From: Pseudomonas sp. M47T1 | Lineage (GTDB): Bacteria > Pseudomonadota > Gammaproteobacteria > Pseudomonadales > Pseudomonadaceae | Length of the DNA: 64,000 bases | NCBI RefSeq assembly: GCF_000263855.1 | Contig: NZ_AJWX01000022.1 | Location: 1 to 64,000 of the forward strand | Direction of reading: 5' to 3' | In this document: one piece after another, positions 15,508-24,544 of the stretch | Position numbering within the stretch: the stretch's first letter is position 1 | Layout: each line of letters opens with the position of its first letter | The notes under the pieces: generated by a model | What the model saw: the letters and a program-made list of their open reading frames with translations, nothing else | Database searches by the model: none | Told to the model about the DNA's origin: nothing | Position numbers and translations under genes: made by a program

Positions 15508-15822
15508 TCAGTGCGGCGCCCGCGAAGGCAGGCGCCAGGCAATCAGCATGGCGATGGCGCCCCACACCAGCGCATCCAGCACCAGCCAGGCCACTGCGGG
15601 GGCCTGGGACAAGGCCTCCAGCTGGGGCAGCAGGGCCAGTTGCGCGGCGGGAAAATCAAGCAGGCTCAACACGGTCTGGTACGTACCCAGCAGCGGGCAG
15701 GGCTGGCCGCTGCAACGGAACAGGCTGGCCTGCACCGCGTGGGTCAGCAGGCCCTGGGCCAAGGCAGTCAGCGCGCCAATGGCCAGCAGGCGGGCCGCGC
15801 GGGACGTGGGGAGCACTCTCAT
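15508..15822 (-). CDS. Small membrane protein next to a Zur box
   Basis: 104 residues from ATG 15822 (MRVLPTSRAARLL); a longer start at 15906 also exists and neither has a good ribosome site. Hydrophobic segments at about residues 11-30 and 80-98, with a CSGQPCPLLG loop between, suggest an inner-membrane protein with a periplasmic Cys pair. Function unknown. It is divergent from the metal ABC transporter, and the shared intergenic region carries a Zur-type palindrome, so it may respond to zinc starvation. Confidence 0.55.
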   Translation of the reverse strand: MRVLPTSRAARLLAIGALTALAQGLLTHAVQASLFRCSGQPCPLLGTYQTVLSLLDFPAAQLALLPQLEALSQAPAVAWLVLDALVWGAIAMLIAWRLPSRAPH

Positions 15823-15920
15823 GGGCAGGCAATCGACGACGATAAAGCGTTCAGGATAACGGGAAACTTCTGGCAATACGATGCGATGCCATGACAGAAA
15901 TTTCATCTGCGCGGCTAAAA

Positions 15921-15940
15921 GATGTTATATCATAACCATC
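15921..15940. promoter_or_regulatory. Zur-box-like operator
   Basis: The sequence gatgttatatcataaccatc forms an interrupted palindrome (ATGTTAT-ATC-ATAACCAT) close to the Gammaproteobacterial Zur consensus ATGTTATA-n-TATAACAT. It lies just upstream of the zinc-type ABC transporter genes and of the divergent membrane protein, fitting repression when zinc is plentiful. Confidence 0.65.
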
Positions 15941-16014
15941 CTGTCACCCGCCGACACAGATTCGACCATGCCATTGCCGCTTCTCATCGCCCCGATTTGC
16001 TCAGGGGGCCGCCC

Positions 16015-16680
16015 TTGATCACCTGCCAACAATTGCAATGGGGCCCGGCCGCGCGCCCGCTGACGCCACCACTGGACGTGCACCTGCCCGCCGGCAGCCT
16101 CACCGCAGTGATTGGCGGCAATGGCTGTGGCAAAAGCAGCCTGCTCAAATGCATCGCCGGCTTGCAGCGCCCCTTGGCGGGCAGCCTAAAGGTCGAGGCG
16201 CGCACCGGTGGCATCGGCTACCTGGTGCAACAGCAGGCCATCGACCGGCAATTCCCCATCAGCCTTGGCGAACTGGTGAGCGGCGGTTTCTGGGGCAGCC
16301 GCCTGTCACGGGCCGAGCGCAGTGTGCGGCTGGGGCGGGCAATGGATGACTGGCGCCTGGACGGCCTGGAAAAACGGCATTTGCAGGCCTTGTCCGGCGG
16401 CGAGTTGCAACGTGCGCTATTGGCGCGCCTGAGCCTGACCGAAGCCCCGTTGCTGTTGCTGGACGAGCCCGACGCCAGCCTGGATGAAACCAGCCAGACC
16501 CTGCTGTGGCAGCAAATGCTGCAATGGCACCACCAGGGCCGCACCCTGGTGCTGGTGTGTCATGACCTGGCGGCGGTGCGCGAGCGCATCGACCAATGCC
16601 TGCTGATTGCCGCCCAAGGCTGCCGCCTGGACCAAAGCGACCAACTGATCGTCGGCGCCAGCCTGCGCAAGGTGGCCTGA
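16015..16680 (+). CDS. Zinc/manganese ABC transporter, ATP-binding protein (ZnuC-like)
   Basis: 221 residues if read from TTG 16015, which has AGGGGG about 8 bases upstream. The in-frame ATG at 15922 sits inside the Zur box and is unlikely to be used. Walker A GGNGCGKSS, signature LSGGELQRALLARL, Walker B LLLLDEPDASLD, and the H-loop CHD are all present. It energises metal uptake together with the permease and binding protein that follow (TGATG overlap with the next gene). The paralogue type is one of several znu-like systems in Pseudomonas; metal choice (Zn rather than Mn) is inferred from the Zur box. Confidence 0.85.
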   Translation: MITCQQLQWGPAARPLTPPLDVHLPAGSLTAVIGGNGCGKSSLLKCIAGLQRPLAGSLKVEARTGGIGYLVQQQAIDRQFPISLGELVSGGFWGSRLSRAERSVRLGRAMDDWRLDGLEKRHLQALSGGELQRALLARLSLTEAPLLLLDEPDASLDETSQTLLWQQMLQWHHQGRTLVLVCHDLAAVRERIDQCLLIAAQGCRLDQSDQLIVGASLRKVA

Positions 16681-17540
16681 TGCTTGCGCACCTGTGGCAA
16701 CCCTTCCTTGAATTCGCCTTCATGCGCCGCGCCCTGTTCGGCGGCCTGTTGCTGGCCGCCAGTGCTGCGCCGCTGGGCGTGTTCCTGGTGCTGCGGCGCA
16801 TGAGCCTGATTGGTGACGCCATCGCCCACGGCATTTTGCCGGGCGCGGCCACCGGCTTCTGGATCGCCGGCCTGTCGCTGCCGGCCCTGACCCTGGGCGG
16901 CCTTACGGCGGGGCTGGCGGTGGCGGGGCTGGCGGCGTGGATCAGCCGCAACACCGGGCTGCGCGAAGACGCCAGCCTTGCGGCCATCTACCCCATTTCC
17001 CTGGCCTCTGGCGTGCTCATCCTGGGCCTTGCCGGCAAGCGCCTGGACCTGCTGGGCCTGTTGTTTGGCTCGGCCCTGGCGGTGGACAAAACCACCCTGG
17101 ACGCCATGGTCTGGGTGGCGCTGGGCAGCCTGGCGGTGCTGGCGCTGATCTACAAGGCGCTGGTGCTCGACAGCCTTGACCCGCTGTTCCTGCGCAGCGT
17201 CAGCCGTTTCGGCCCTATGGCCCACGGCCTGTTCCTGGGCCTGGTGGTGCTGAACCTGGTGGTGGGCTTCCAGGCCATCGGCGCACTGATGATGGTGGGC
17301 CTGATGATGCTGCCGGCCACCGCCGCGCGCTTCTGGAGCCGCCGCCTGCCGGTGCTGTTGCTGGTAGCGGCGCTGATCGGTTCGCTGTCGGTGTGGCTGG
17401 GGCTGTTGGTGTCTTACTACCTGTCGCTGCCCAGCGGCCCGGCCATTGTCGTGGTGGCGGGTGGCGGTTACCTGTTGTCCGTGTTGTTCGGCCCCGTGCA
17501 TGGCGTGCTGCGCCGTGACGGTTCGCCCATTCCCCAGTGA
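16680..17540 (+). CDS. Zinc/manganese ABC transporter, permease (ZnuB-like)
   Basis: 286 residues. ATG overlaps the ATPase stop (TGATG). Eight or so hydrophobic helices of the ABC-3 family: FMRRALFGGLLLAASAAPLG at the start, LVLRRMSLIGDAIAHGILPG (the conserved metal-permease loop), LLGLLFGSALAVDKTTLD, and MMVGLMMLPATAARFWSRRL. Forms the inner-membrane channel for the imported ion. Its stop overlaps the GTG of the binding protein by four bases, so the three genes are translationally coupled. Confidence 0.88.
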   Translation: MLAHLWQPFLEFAFMRRALFGGLLLAASAAPLGVFLVLRRMSLIGDAIAHGILPGAATGFWIAGLSLPALTLGGLTAGLAVAGLAAWISRNTGLREDASLAAIYPISLASGVLILGLAGKRLDLLGLLFGSALAVDKTTLDAMVWVALGSLAVLALIYKALVLDSLDPLFLRSVSRFGPMAHGLFLGLVVLNLVVGFQAIGALMMVGLMMLPATAARFWSRRLPVLLLVAALIGSLSVWLGLLVSYYLSLPSGPAIVVVAGGGYLLSVLFGPVHGVLRRDGSPIPQ

Positions 17541-18421
17541 GCCAGACCATGCGTGCGTTGATTGTTGTGCTGTGCATCCTGCTGCCCGTGTTCGCACAGG
17601 CTGCCGACAAGGTCAAGGTCGTCACCAGTTTCAGTATTCTCGCCGACATGACCCGGCAGATTGGTGGCGACTACATCCAGCTGGAAAACATGGTGGGCCC
17701 CGACCAGGACGCCCACGTCTACGAAACCTCGCCCGATGACGCCCGCCATGTGCAGCAGGCCGACCTGATCGTCGAGAATGGCCTGTCGTTCGAGCCGTGG
17801 CTGGACCGCCTGGTGACCAGCAGCGAAACCACCGCGAAAGTCATCAAGGCCAGCCAGGGCGTGCTGCCGCGCACCCTGGACGAGGAAGGCCAGACCGTGC
17901 CGGACCCTCACGCGTGGAACAGCCTGGCCAATGCCGAGGTGTACGCCGGCAATATCCTGCGCGGCCTGACCCAGGTGGACCCGGCCCACGCCAGCCAGTA
18001 CCAGCGCAACCATGACGCCTACGTGGCGCAGATTCGCGCATTGCTGGTGGTGGCCAAGCAAACCTTCGACAGCCTGCCTGAAGGCAACCGCCGCATCGTC
18101 ACCTCCCACGACGCCTTCGGTTACCTGGGCCAGGCCTACGGCATCCAGTTTCTGGCGCCCCAGGGCCTGAACACCGAGCGCGAGCCCTCGGCCGGTGAAG
18201 TGGCGACGTTGATCCGCCAGATCCGCGCCGACCACATCAAGGCGGTGTTCATGGAGAACATCGAAGACGCCCGCCTGCTGCGCCAGATCGCCGAGGAAAG
18301 CGGCGCCCGCATTGGTGGCACGCTATACTCCGACGCCCTGACGGCCACGGGCCCGGCCAGCACCTACCTGGGCTTCTACCGCGCCAACATCGACACCCTG
18401 GGCAACGCCCTCAAAGATTGA
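17537..18421 (+). CDS. Zinc/manganese ABC transporter, substrate-binding protein (ZnuA-like)
   Basis: 294 residues; GTG start overlapping the permease stop; an ATG four codons on (17549) is an alternative. Signal peptide MRALIVVLCILLPVFAQAA is cleaved near residue 22. Cluster-9 metal-binding fold with ligands in GPDQDAHVYETSPDD, PDPHAWNSLAN, SHDAFGYLGQAYGI and TLYSDAL, that is three His and one Asp as in Zn/Mn binders. It lacks the His-rich loop of classical ZnuA. Captures the ion in the periplasm and delivers it to the permease. Confidence 0.88.
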   Translation: MSQTMRALIVVLCILLPVFAQAADKVKVVTSFSILADMTRQIGGDYIQLENMVGPDQDAHVYETSPDDARHVQQADLIVENGLSFEPWLDRLVTSSETTAKVIKASQGVLPRTLDEEGQTVPDPHAWNSLANAEVYAGNILRGLTQVDPAHASQYQRNHDAYVAQIRALLVVAKQTFDSLPEGNRRIVTSHDAFGYLGQAYGIQFLAPQGLNTEREPSAGEVATLIRQIRADHIKAVFMENIEDARLLRQIAEESGARIGGTLYSDALTATGPASTYLGFYRANIDTLGNALKD

Positions 18422-18474
18422 AGCCCGCCACGTGTAGCCTGACGGCAGCGGCTATACGGCGGCGTTCTTGCGCG

Positions 18475-18969
18475 TCACACCAGCTTCTGATGAATCTGCC
18501 GGGTCAGCGTCTCCACGCGCTCGGTGAGCTGGCGCGTGGTTTCGGTCAACTGGGTGTTCTGGTCCATCAACTGCAACAGCAGCGCGGTGTTTTTCTCGGC
18601 GCGCTCCTGGCGTTCGGTGTTGGCCTGGGCCAGGTCTTCGCGGTGCAACGCATCGGCTTGCGACTGGGCCTTGTCGCGCGCTGCCTGGCGGGTCTGGGCC
18701 AGCAGGATCAGCGGGGCGGCGTAGGCCGACTGCAGGCTGAACGCCAGGTTGAGCAAAATGAACGGGTACACGTCGAACGTGACCAGGCCCGTGACGTTGG
18801 CCAGCACCCACAACACCACCACCAGGGTCTGCGCGCCCAGGAAGGTGGGCGTGCCGAAGAACCGCGCGAACGCTTCGGCTTTCAGGGCAAAGGTGTCGCT
18901 GCCGAAGGTGGCACTCAGGTGATCGTTATCGCGGTGGAAGCGCAAGTGGTCTTTGAGCGGGGTGGACAT
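18475..18969 (-). CDS. DUF1003 membrane protein
   Basis: 164 residues from ATG 18969 with GGAG eight bases upstream; the longer reading is not needed. Two membrane segments around residues 45-85 (TLVVVLWVLANVTGLV, YPFILLNLAFSLQSAYAAPL) are followed by a C-terminal coiled coil (TRQAARDKAQSQADALHRED onward). That is the arrangement of DUF1003 proteins. The role is unknown; members are often linked to metal or stress loci. Convergent with the metal transporter. Confidence 0.8.
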   Translation of the reverse strand: MSTPLKDHLRFHRDNDHLSATFGSDTFALKAEAFARFFGTPTFLGAQTLVVVLWVLANVTGLVTFDVYPFILLNLAFSLQSAYAAPLILLAQTRQAARDKAQSQADALHREDLAQANTERQERAEKNTALLLQLMDQNTQLTETTRQLTERVETLTRQIHQKLV

Positions 18970-19221
18970 GGACGGCTCCAGCAGGCAAAGGGGATGGCAC
19001 CTCTTCATCTAAACACAGCGTCCACGGCCCCATCATGAAGGCGTAAGGGTGCATAACGCCTGCCGCAACAGGGCCTTATCATGCACTTTGCATGATGTTG
19101 TGCAGCGTGCTGTTTGTAAGTGCTTGAATTAAAAGACAACAAATTTCCTGCGCCGCTGGCATGAGCGCTGCACTACTCCCTGTGCATGACTCACTGACTG
19201 TTTGCCAGGAGCACCACAATA

Positions 19222-20148
19222 ATGATCACGAACGCTGAACTTGCCACCACTGCCGCCGAGGGATCAAACCACTCGGGTGTTTCATGGGCAGCGATATTCG
19301 CCGGGGCCGCAGCCGCGGCGGCGTTGTCGCTGATTCTCGTCCTGCTGGGCTTCGGCCTTGGTTTCTCGGCGGTGTCGCCGTGGGCCGGGGAGGGCGCCAG
19401 CGCCAAGACCCTGGGTATCTCCACCATTGTCTGGTTGGCGTTTACCCAAATCGTCGCTTCAGGGATGGGCGGTTACCTGGCCGGGCGCCTGCGCGTCAAA
19501 TGGGCCACGGTACACGGTGACGAAGTGTACTTCCGCGACACCGCCCACGGCTTCCTGGCCTGGGCCGTGGCCACATTGGTCACCGCCACGCTGGTGGTGG
19601 GTTCGGTGAGCAGCGTAGTGGGTGGCGGCGTGAAAGCCGGCGCCAGCATGGCCTCGGGCGCCGTCACGGCTGCCAGTGCTGCCGCCGGCAGCCAGGCGTC
19701 GGGCAACAGTGACCCGTTCGGTTACTTCGTCGACACGCTGTTCCGCGATGACCGCCCTGCCGCCGTCAGCGATGACGCCGCCCATGCCCAGGTCACCCGC
19801 GTATTCGCCCGCACCGTGAGCAACGGTGGCCAGCTGAGCGCCGAAGACCGTGCCTACCTGGCGCAACTGGTCAGCCAGCGCACCAACCTCACCCCCGAGC
19901 AGGCCCAGCAACGGGTTGACCAGGTGTACGGCCAGGCCCGCCAGGCCGTGGAAGACGCCAAGGTTGCCGCGCAGAAAGCCGCTGACACCGCCAGCAAGGT
20001 CGCCGCGTGGGCGTCGCTGTGGATGTTCATTGCCCTGCTGTGCGGTGCGTTCTTCGCCAGCCTGGCCGCGACCTACGGTGGCCGCCGCCGTGATGCCGTG
20101 ATCATCGTCCATGCCGAGCCCTACACCACCACGGCCCCCATCCGTTAA
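19222..20148 (+). CDS. Conserved membrane protein, three or four segments
   Basis: 308 residues, AGGAG upstream of ATG. Segments near residues 20-50 (WAAIFAGAAAAAALSLILVL), 70-90, 105-130 (FLAWAVATLVTATLVVGSVS) and 255-280 (SLWMFIALLCGAFFASLAAT) flank a long Ala/Gln-rich soluble loop (QVYGQARQAVEDAKVAAQKA). The family is a frequent Pseudomonas hypothetical; its function is unknown. It is followed 14 bases later by a tiny membrane protein gene and a terminator, so both are probably one stress- or envelope-related unit. Confidence 0.7.
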   Translation: MITNAELATTAAEGSNHSGVSWAAIFAGAAAAAALSLILVLLGFGLGFSAVSPWAGEGASAKTLGISTIVWLAFTQIVASGMGGYLAGRLRVKWATVHGDEVYFRDTAHGFLAWAVATLVTATLVVGSVSSVVGGGVKAGASMASGAVTAASAAAGSQASGNSDPFGYFVDTLFRDDRPAAVSDDAAHAQVTRVFARTVSNGGQLSAEDRAYLAQLVSQRTNLTPEQAQQRVDQVYGQARQAVEDAKVAAQKAADTASKVAAWASLWMFIALLCGAFFASLAATYGGRRRDAVIIVHAEPYTTTAPIR

Positions 20149-20162
20149 TCAGGAGAATCACC

Positions 20163-20237
20163 ATGCGCTCATTACTGCTGTTTTTTCTCGGTGTGCCTAT
20201 TCCGGTCATCATTCTGATTGCGCTGTTCATGCATTGA
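20163..20237 (+). CDS. 24-residue membrane microprotein
   Basis: ATG preceded by CAGGAGAATCACC, an excellent ribosome site. The whole product is one transmembrane helix (MRSLLLFFLGVPIPVI followed by ILIALFMH). It lies directly behind the 308-residue membrane protein and right before a strong terminator, which supports real translation. Similar very short proteins are, to my knowledge, common in Pseudomonas. A role as partner of the upstream protein is conjecture. Confidence 0.7.
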   Translation: MRSLLLFFLGVPIPVIILIALFMH

Positions 20238-20257
20238 TTCCACGTAGCTGAACCCCA

Positions 20258-20288
20258 CCGCCTCTTGTTGCAAGAGGCGGTTTTTTTT
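20258..20288 (+). terminator. Rho-independent terminator
   Basis: Perfect stem CCGCCTCTTG / CAAGAGGCGG with a TTG loop, followed by eight T. It ends the unit of the membrane protein and microprotein. Confidence 0.93.
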
Positions 20289-20541
20289 GCGTGAAATAAT
20301 TGTACGATCGTGCTTTTTTTCATGGACGGTTCTTGAGCTTTGTACAAGTCTTGTATAGGATCTAGTCACGGGTTGGCACTTTGATATCAGTGCTGCACGG
20401 CTGGTCACCCGAATGAATAGAACATAACAATTTACCCATTCGACACGACGCTGCAGTGGTCCGCGAGGCCAGCGATCGACATGTACGTCTGTCTGCTCAA
20501 GGTCGAGCATAACCTCAACCTTGCGCACACGAGATACCGAC

Positions 20542-21858
20542 ATGTTCTTCAACACTGCTCTGCGGCAGGCCAATGCCGACCTCCAGCACCGTATCGCCCA
20601 GCAAACCAGCTTGCTGGCCGCCATCGAACGTTCCATGGCCGTGATCGAGTTCGACCTCAACGGCGTGGTGCAGCGGGCCAACGACAATTTTCTCAAGACC
20701 GTGGGCTACCGCGCCGACCAGGTGATTGGCCAGCACCACCGTATGTTCTGCACCCCCGAGTATGTGCGCAGCAGCCAGTACAGCCAATTATGGGCGCGGC
20801 TCAAGGCCGGCGAGTTCATTGCCCAGACGTTTGAGCGGGTGGATGCCAACGGGCGCATGATCTGGTTGGAAGCCAGCTACAACGCCGTGCGCGACGCCCA
20901 AGGCCAGGTGGTGAAGGTGATCAAGTACGCCACCGATGTCACCGACCGCGTGCAGCGTGAAAACGAAAGCCAAGGCAAGCTCCACGCCATCGACCGCGCC
21001 ATGGCGGTGATCGAGTTCGAACCCGATGGCCGTATCATCGGCGCCAATGACAACTTCCTGCGCCTCACCGGTTACAGCCTGACCGAGCTCAAGGGCAAGC
21101 ATCACGCGTTGTTTTGCCCGCCGGCGATGGTCAAGGACAAGGGCTACCAGGACTTCTGGCGACGCCTGAACCAGGGCGAGTTTTTCAGCGGCCAGTTCCA
21201 GCGTGTGGGCAAGCACGGCCAGGTGCTGTGGCTGGAAGCCAGCTACAACCCCGTGTACGACGCCAGCGGGCGCTTGAGCAAGGTGGTGAAGTTCGCCTCG
21301 GACATCACCGCGCGCATCGTCAAGCAGGCCGAGGATGGCCAGAGCGCCGCGCGTGCCTACCACATTTCCAAGGACACCCGGCGCGTGGCCGAACAGGGCA
21401 CTGAGGTGATCCACCTGGCGGCCGGGCAGATGCGCGAGATCGCCAGCAACATCGACCATTCCTCGCAGATCCTCGGCCACCTGGGCGAGCGTTCCGAGCA
21501 GATCACCACCATCGTCAACACCATCCGCGGCATTGCCGACCAGACCAACCTGTTGGCGTTGAATGCGGCCATCGAAGCGGCGCGAGCCGGCGACATGGGC
21601 CGTGGTTTTGCCGTGGTGGCCGATGAAGTGCGGCAACTGGCCGGGCGCACCAGCGGCTCTACGGCGGAAATCTCGGCCATGATCGAGCGCATCCAGCAGG
21701 AAACCCGCTCGGCCATCGCCAGCATGGACGCCACCCGCCAACAGGCCGGGCGCAGCGTGGAACTGGCTGACCAGGCGGGGGAAGTAATTGTGCAGATCTA
21801 CGACGGCGCCAGCCGGGCCGTGGATGCGGTCAGCGTGTTTGCCGGCGATCAGCCCTGA
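20542..21858 (+). CDS. Soluble chemoreceptor with two PAS domains (BdlA-like)
   Basis: 438 residues from ATG 20542. No membrane segment. PAS 1 (about residues 20-135: MAVIEFDLNGVVQRANDNFL, GYRADQVIGQHHRMFC) and PAS 2 (about 140-255: MAVIEFEPDGRIIGANDNFL, GYSLTELKGKHHALFC) are near-duplicates. The MCP signalling domain follows (about 290-438), with the hairpin tip IRGIADQTNLLALNAAIEAA and RGFAVVADEVRQLAGRT. This matches BdlA of P. aeruginosa, which links environmental cues and c-di-GMP to biofilm dispersal, and also energy-taxis receptors. The signalling helices are short, ending soon after the tip. It stands alone; no che genes are nearby. Confidence 0.85.
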   Translation: MFFNTALRQANADLQHRIAQQTSLLAAIERSMAVIEFDLNGVVQRANDNFLKTVGYRADQVIGQHHRMFCTPEYVRSSQYSQLWARLKAGEFIAQTFERVDANGRMIWLEASYNAVRDAQGQVVKVIKYATDVTDRVQRENESQGKLHAIDRAMAVIEFEPDGRIIGANDNFLRLTGYSLTELKGKHHALFCPPAMVKDKGYQDFWRRLNQGEFFSGQFQRVGKHGQVLWLEASYNPVYDASGRLSKVVKFASDITARIVKQAEDGQSAARAYHISKDTRRVAEQGTEVIHLAAGQMREIASNIDHSSQILGHLGERSEQITTIVNTIRGIADQTNLLALNAAIEAARAGDMGRGFAVVADEVRQLAGRTSGSTAEISAMIERIQQETRSAIASMDATRQQAGRSVELADQAGEVIVQIYDGASRAVDAVSVFAGDQP

Positions 21859-21879
21859 CACCGCATGCTCCCTATCGCC

Positions 21880-22100
21880 CCGCCCCCCTCCCGCAGACGG
21901 TACAGGAGCTGCCGCCAGGCTGCGAACCCGCGCGCAGCGGGCCTGCGATCAGCATCACAGCGCTGAAGGTCCTGCGCACCTCGTAGGAGCTGCCGCCAGG
22001 CTGCGAAGGCCCGCAGAGCGGGCCCGCGATCCCTATCAAAACACCGAAGGTCCTGCGCACCTTTTCGCAGCCTGGCGACGTATGGCCGCCCCGCAGCTCC
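21880..22100. repeat. REP/BIME cluster
   Basis: Two direct units of gtaggagctgccgccaggct / caggagctgccgccaggctg with spaced inverse copies (ccttttcgcagcctggcg) and a conserved linker ccgaaggtcctgcgcacc, arranged as paired REP hairpins in the gap between two convergent genes. The same linker and inverse arm occur at 37532-37562. Confidence 0.8.
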
Positions 22101-22141
22101 GATGGGTAAGGCAGGCCTGATCAGTAAGGTAGGGGGTCGAG

Positions 22142-24190
22142 TCAAGACACCGCCAGCACCGGCTGTGCATACTGGGCAAAGCGCACGTTGTCGCTCTGGT
22201 CCACCAGCTTCTTCAAGCGTTCGTTGAACGCCCGGTTCACCCCATACTGGCCCCCGGAAATGGTGCGAAACTGGGCGGTCAGGGAAATGCCGTTGAGGTC
22301 CATCTTGTCCACCCCGAACACCTGCAGCGGGCCTTGCAGGTTGTGCTTGAGCACAATGTCGTCGCTGATCTGGCGGCCAGCTTCGCGAATCAGTTCCAGC
22401 GCGGTGTCGATGTCGCTGTCATAGCTGACCTGTACCGAGAAAAACGCATAGGCAAACTGCCGCGACTGGTTGGTGACCGCCTTGATCTGCCCGAAGGGCA
22501 CCGAGTGCACGAAGCCCTTGCCGTCACGCAGGCGCAGGGTGCGAATGGTCAGGCTCTCCACCGTGCCGGCGTGGCCGGAGTCCAGCACCACCCAGTCGCC
22601 GATGGCGATGGTGTCTTCTATCAGAATGAACAGCCCGGTAATCACGTCCTGCACCAGCTGCTGCGAGCCAAAACCGATGGCCAGGCCCACCACCCCGGCA
22701 CCGGCCAGCAGCGGCGCCACGTTGATGCCCAGGTTGGCCATGGTGGTAATGGCGCAAATCACCACCAGCACAATCTTGGTGGCGTTGCGCAGCATGGGCA
22801 GAATGGTCTTCACCCGGGTGCTGGGCTCGCGGCTGGCGCGCTTGCCCACCGCCGGTTTCAAGGCCTCTTGAATGGCGGTATCGATCACCACCCACAACAA
22901 CCAGGTCACCAGCAGGATCAGGCCAATGCTGCTCAGCGAGTTGCTGATGACGCGGCCCAGGGCGTTCTGCGCGGCGAAAGTGAGTATCGACACGCCCCAG
23001 ATACGCCCTAGCAGTTCGATAAAGGCCACCGCCATGACAATGCGCGACAGCGCATGAGCCAGGTTACGCAGCAGTTCCACGTAGGGTCGAAGCCGCTGCC
23101 TTGACGTGTCCGGCGCCGGGTTGAACAGGTGTTGCAGCAGGGTGCTGAGAAACACCGTGCCCACCAGCAGCAGGGTGGTGAGCAGGGCGCTTTGCAGGGC
23201 TTTCTGGCTTTCGGCGCCGGCACCGATCAGGTGCACCATGGACACCAGGATCATCAGCAGGATGGGCAGGTACCACACCCCGGAAAAAATGCGCAGTGAC
23301 TCCTGCACGGCGCGGTGGTGCAGGCGCTGGTGCAGCGAACGATTGCGGATCAGGTGCGCCACCGGCCGGCGCATGCGAATGACCAGCACGGCAAACGCCA
23401 GGGTTGCCAGCAAGCCGCACACCACCGACAGGCTGGCGGTGATGTTGCCACCCAGCTGCCGGGCGATCTGCGGGCTGTTGAGGGCGTCGCCCAGGGCGGC
23501 CAGGAAGCCGATGACAAACAGCCGGCGCGGTGCGCGCCGGCGCAGGATGTGCACGGCGGTACGCTTGTGCCCGGCGTCGAACAGCACGATCAGGCACACA
23601 ATCACTGAGCTTGAGACCAGGCCGCTGCTGGTTGAATACGCCAGGCACAGGGCCAGGGCCCGGGCCACTGAGGCGTCCAGGGTGTGGCTGAGGGTCAGCG
23701 TAAGCGGCAGGCTGATGAACGCAGGGATGGTATAGGGCAACACGTAGCTGAGCAGGCCTTGCACCCGTGGGCGCTGGTGCACGAAGCGCTGGCGGGCTGC
23801 GCGCTTGTTGATCAGCCTGCCCAGCAGGCTGAGGGCGCCGAATATGACCACCCAACACAAGGTCAGCAGGGCGAAGTCGCCAGCCAGACTGAGCGCCGAG
23901 CGGGCCGAATGCTGGCTGACCAGGTCACCCACTTCGTCGGCGGCGCGGTCGGCGCGCAGGCGCCAGGCGTCCACGAGGTGGCCGTCCAGGTCGAGGCTGT
24001 CCTGCACCTCGTCGATACCCGACGACAAGGTGCTCAGCAAGCCGCCCTGCACCAGCACCTCGGGCTTGGCCGGTGCCGCCGGCGTGGCGGGCACTCCAGG
24101 CACCGTGACGGCGCAGGCCAGCGACAGATTGCAACTGAGCACCATGCCCAGTACCCACTTCAGAATGGGCGTGGTCTTCGTGGATAGCAC
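22142..24190 (-). CDS. MscS-family mechanosensitive channel, large type (YbiO/YnaI-like)
   Basis: 682 residues. A signal peptide (LGMVLSCNLSLACA) and a periplasmic N-terminal stretch of about 90 residues are followed by many hydrophobic helices. The MscS core lies at about residues 455-660: LLAGAGVVGLAIGFGSQQLV is the pore helix, then VITGLFILIEDTIAIGDWV, RDGKGFVHSVPFGQIKAVTN (beta domain) and the C-terminal alpha-beta domain. Such channels release solutes on hypo-osmotic shock. It is transcribed alone, divergent from the MFS gene across a REP hairpin. Confidence 0.85.
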   Translation of the reverse strand: MLSTKTTPILKWVLGMVLSCNLSLACAVTVPGVPATPAAPAKPEVLVQGGLLSTLSSGIDEVQDSLDLDGHLVDAWRLRADRAADEVGDLVSQHSARSALSLAGDFALLTLCWVVIFGALSLLGRLINKRAARQRFVHQRPRVQGLLSYVLPYTIPAFISLPLTLTLSHTLDASVARALALCLAYSTSSGLVSSSVIVCLIVLFDAGHKRTAVHILRRRAPRRLFVIGFLAALGDALNSPQIARQLGGNITASLSVVCGLLATLAFAVLVIRMRRPVAHLIRNRSLHQRLHHRAVQESLRIFSGVWYLPILLMILVSMVHLIGAGAESQKALQSALLTTLLLVGTVFLSTLLQHLFNPAPDTSRQRLRPYVELLRNLAHALSRIVMAVAFIELLGRIWGVSILTFAAQNALGRVISNSLSSIGLILLVTWLLWVVIDTAIQEALKPAVGKRASREPSTRVKTILPMLRNATKIVLVVICAITTMANLGINVAPLLAGAGVVGLAIGFGSQQLVQDVITGLFILIEDTIAIGDWVVLDSGHAGTVESLTIRTLRLRDGKGFVHSVPFGQIKAVTNQSRQFAYAFFSVQVSYDSDIDTALELIREAGRQISDDIVLKHNLQGPLQVFGVDKMDLNGISLTAQFRTISGGQYGVNRAFNERLKKLVDQSDNVRFAQYAQPVLAVS

Positions 24191-24261
24191 CCGATTTCTC
24201 CTCGCTTGCCGACAGGGGTCTTAGGCTCTGCATGAAATGGGTGGAGCGTACGGGGAATACT

Positions 24262-24325
24262 GTGGGAGCTGGCTTGCCAGCGAGCTTTTGAGGCCCGAAA
24301 AGCTCGCTGGCAAGCCAGCTCCCAC
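24262..24325. repeat. Inverted REP pair
   Basis: gtgggagctggcttgccagc... and its complement ...gctggcaagccagctcccac form a near-perfect 64-base hairpin between divergent genes. The same arm occurs in inverted pairs at 27523-27588, 47688-47753 and 50682-50748. Confidence 0.9.
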
Positions 24326-24544
24326 GCCAGAACCCGCCGTCACATGTTTTTTCATACACACCCTAGGAACTGATCGACAAAACCCGCGCAAGTTCGCTTT
24401 GTGGATCCGTGTTTACCCGATAGAGACTGCGCGGCGCCGGTGACGCGTCTTGCGACGCGGTGCGCGCGGTGGCGGGGGTTGCAATTTATGGCGGCGCGCA
24501 CCAAGGTAAGGCGGATTCTGATCAGCGAGATAAGGCTGTCTCCA

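Noticed and set aside
15922..16014. Upstream N-terminal extension of the metal ATPase
   Set aside because: Its ATG lies within the Zur-type operator and the extra 31 residues are absent from the family core; TTG 16015 has a better ribosome site.
21880..22100. Possible CRISPR array
   Set aside because: The repeats are inverted REP arms of unequal spacing, not direct repeats with unique spacers, and no cas genes are present.
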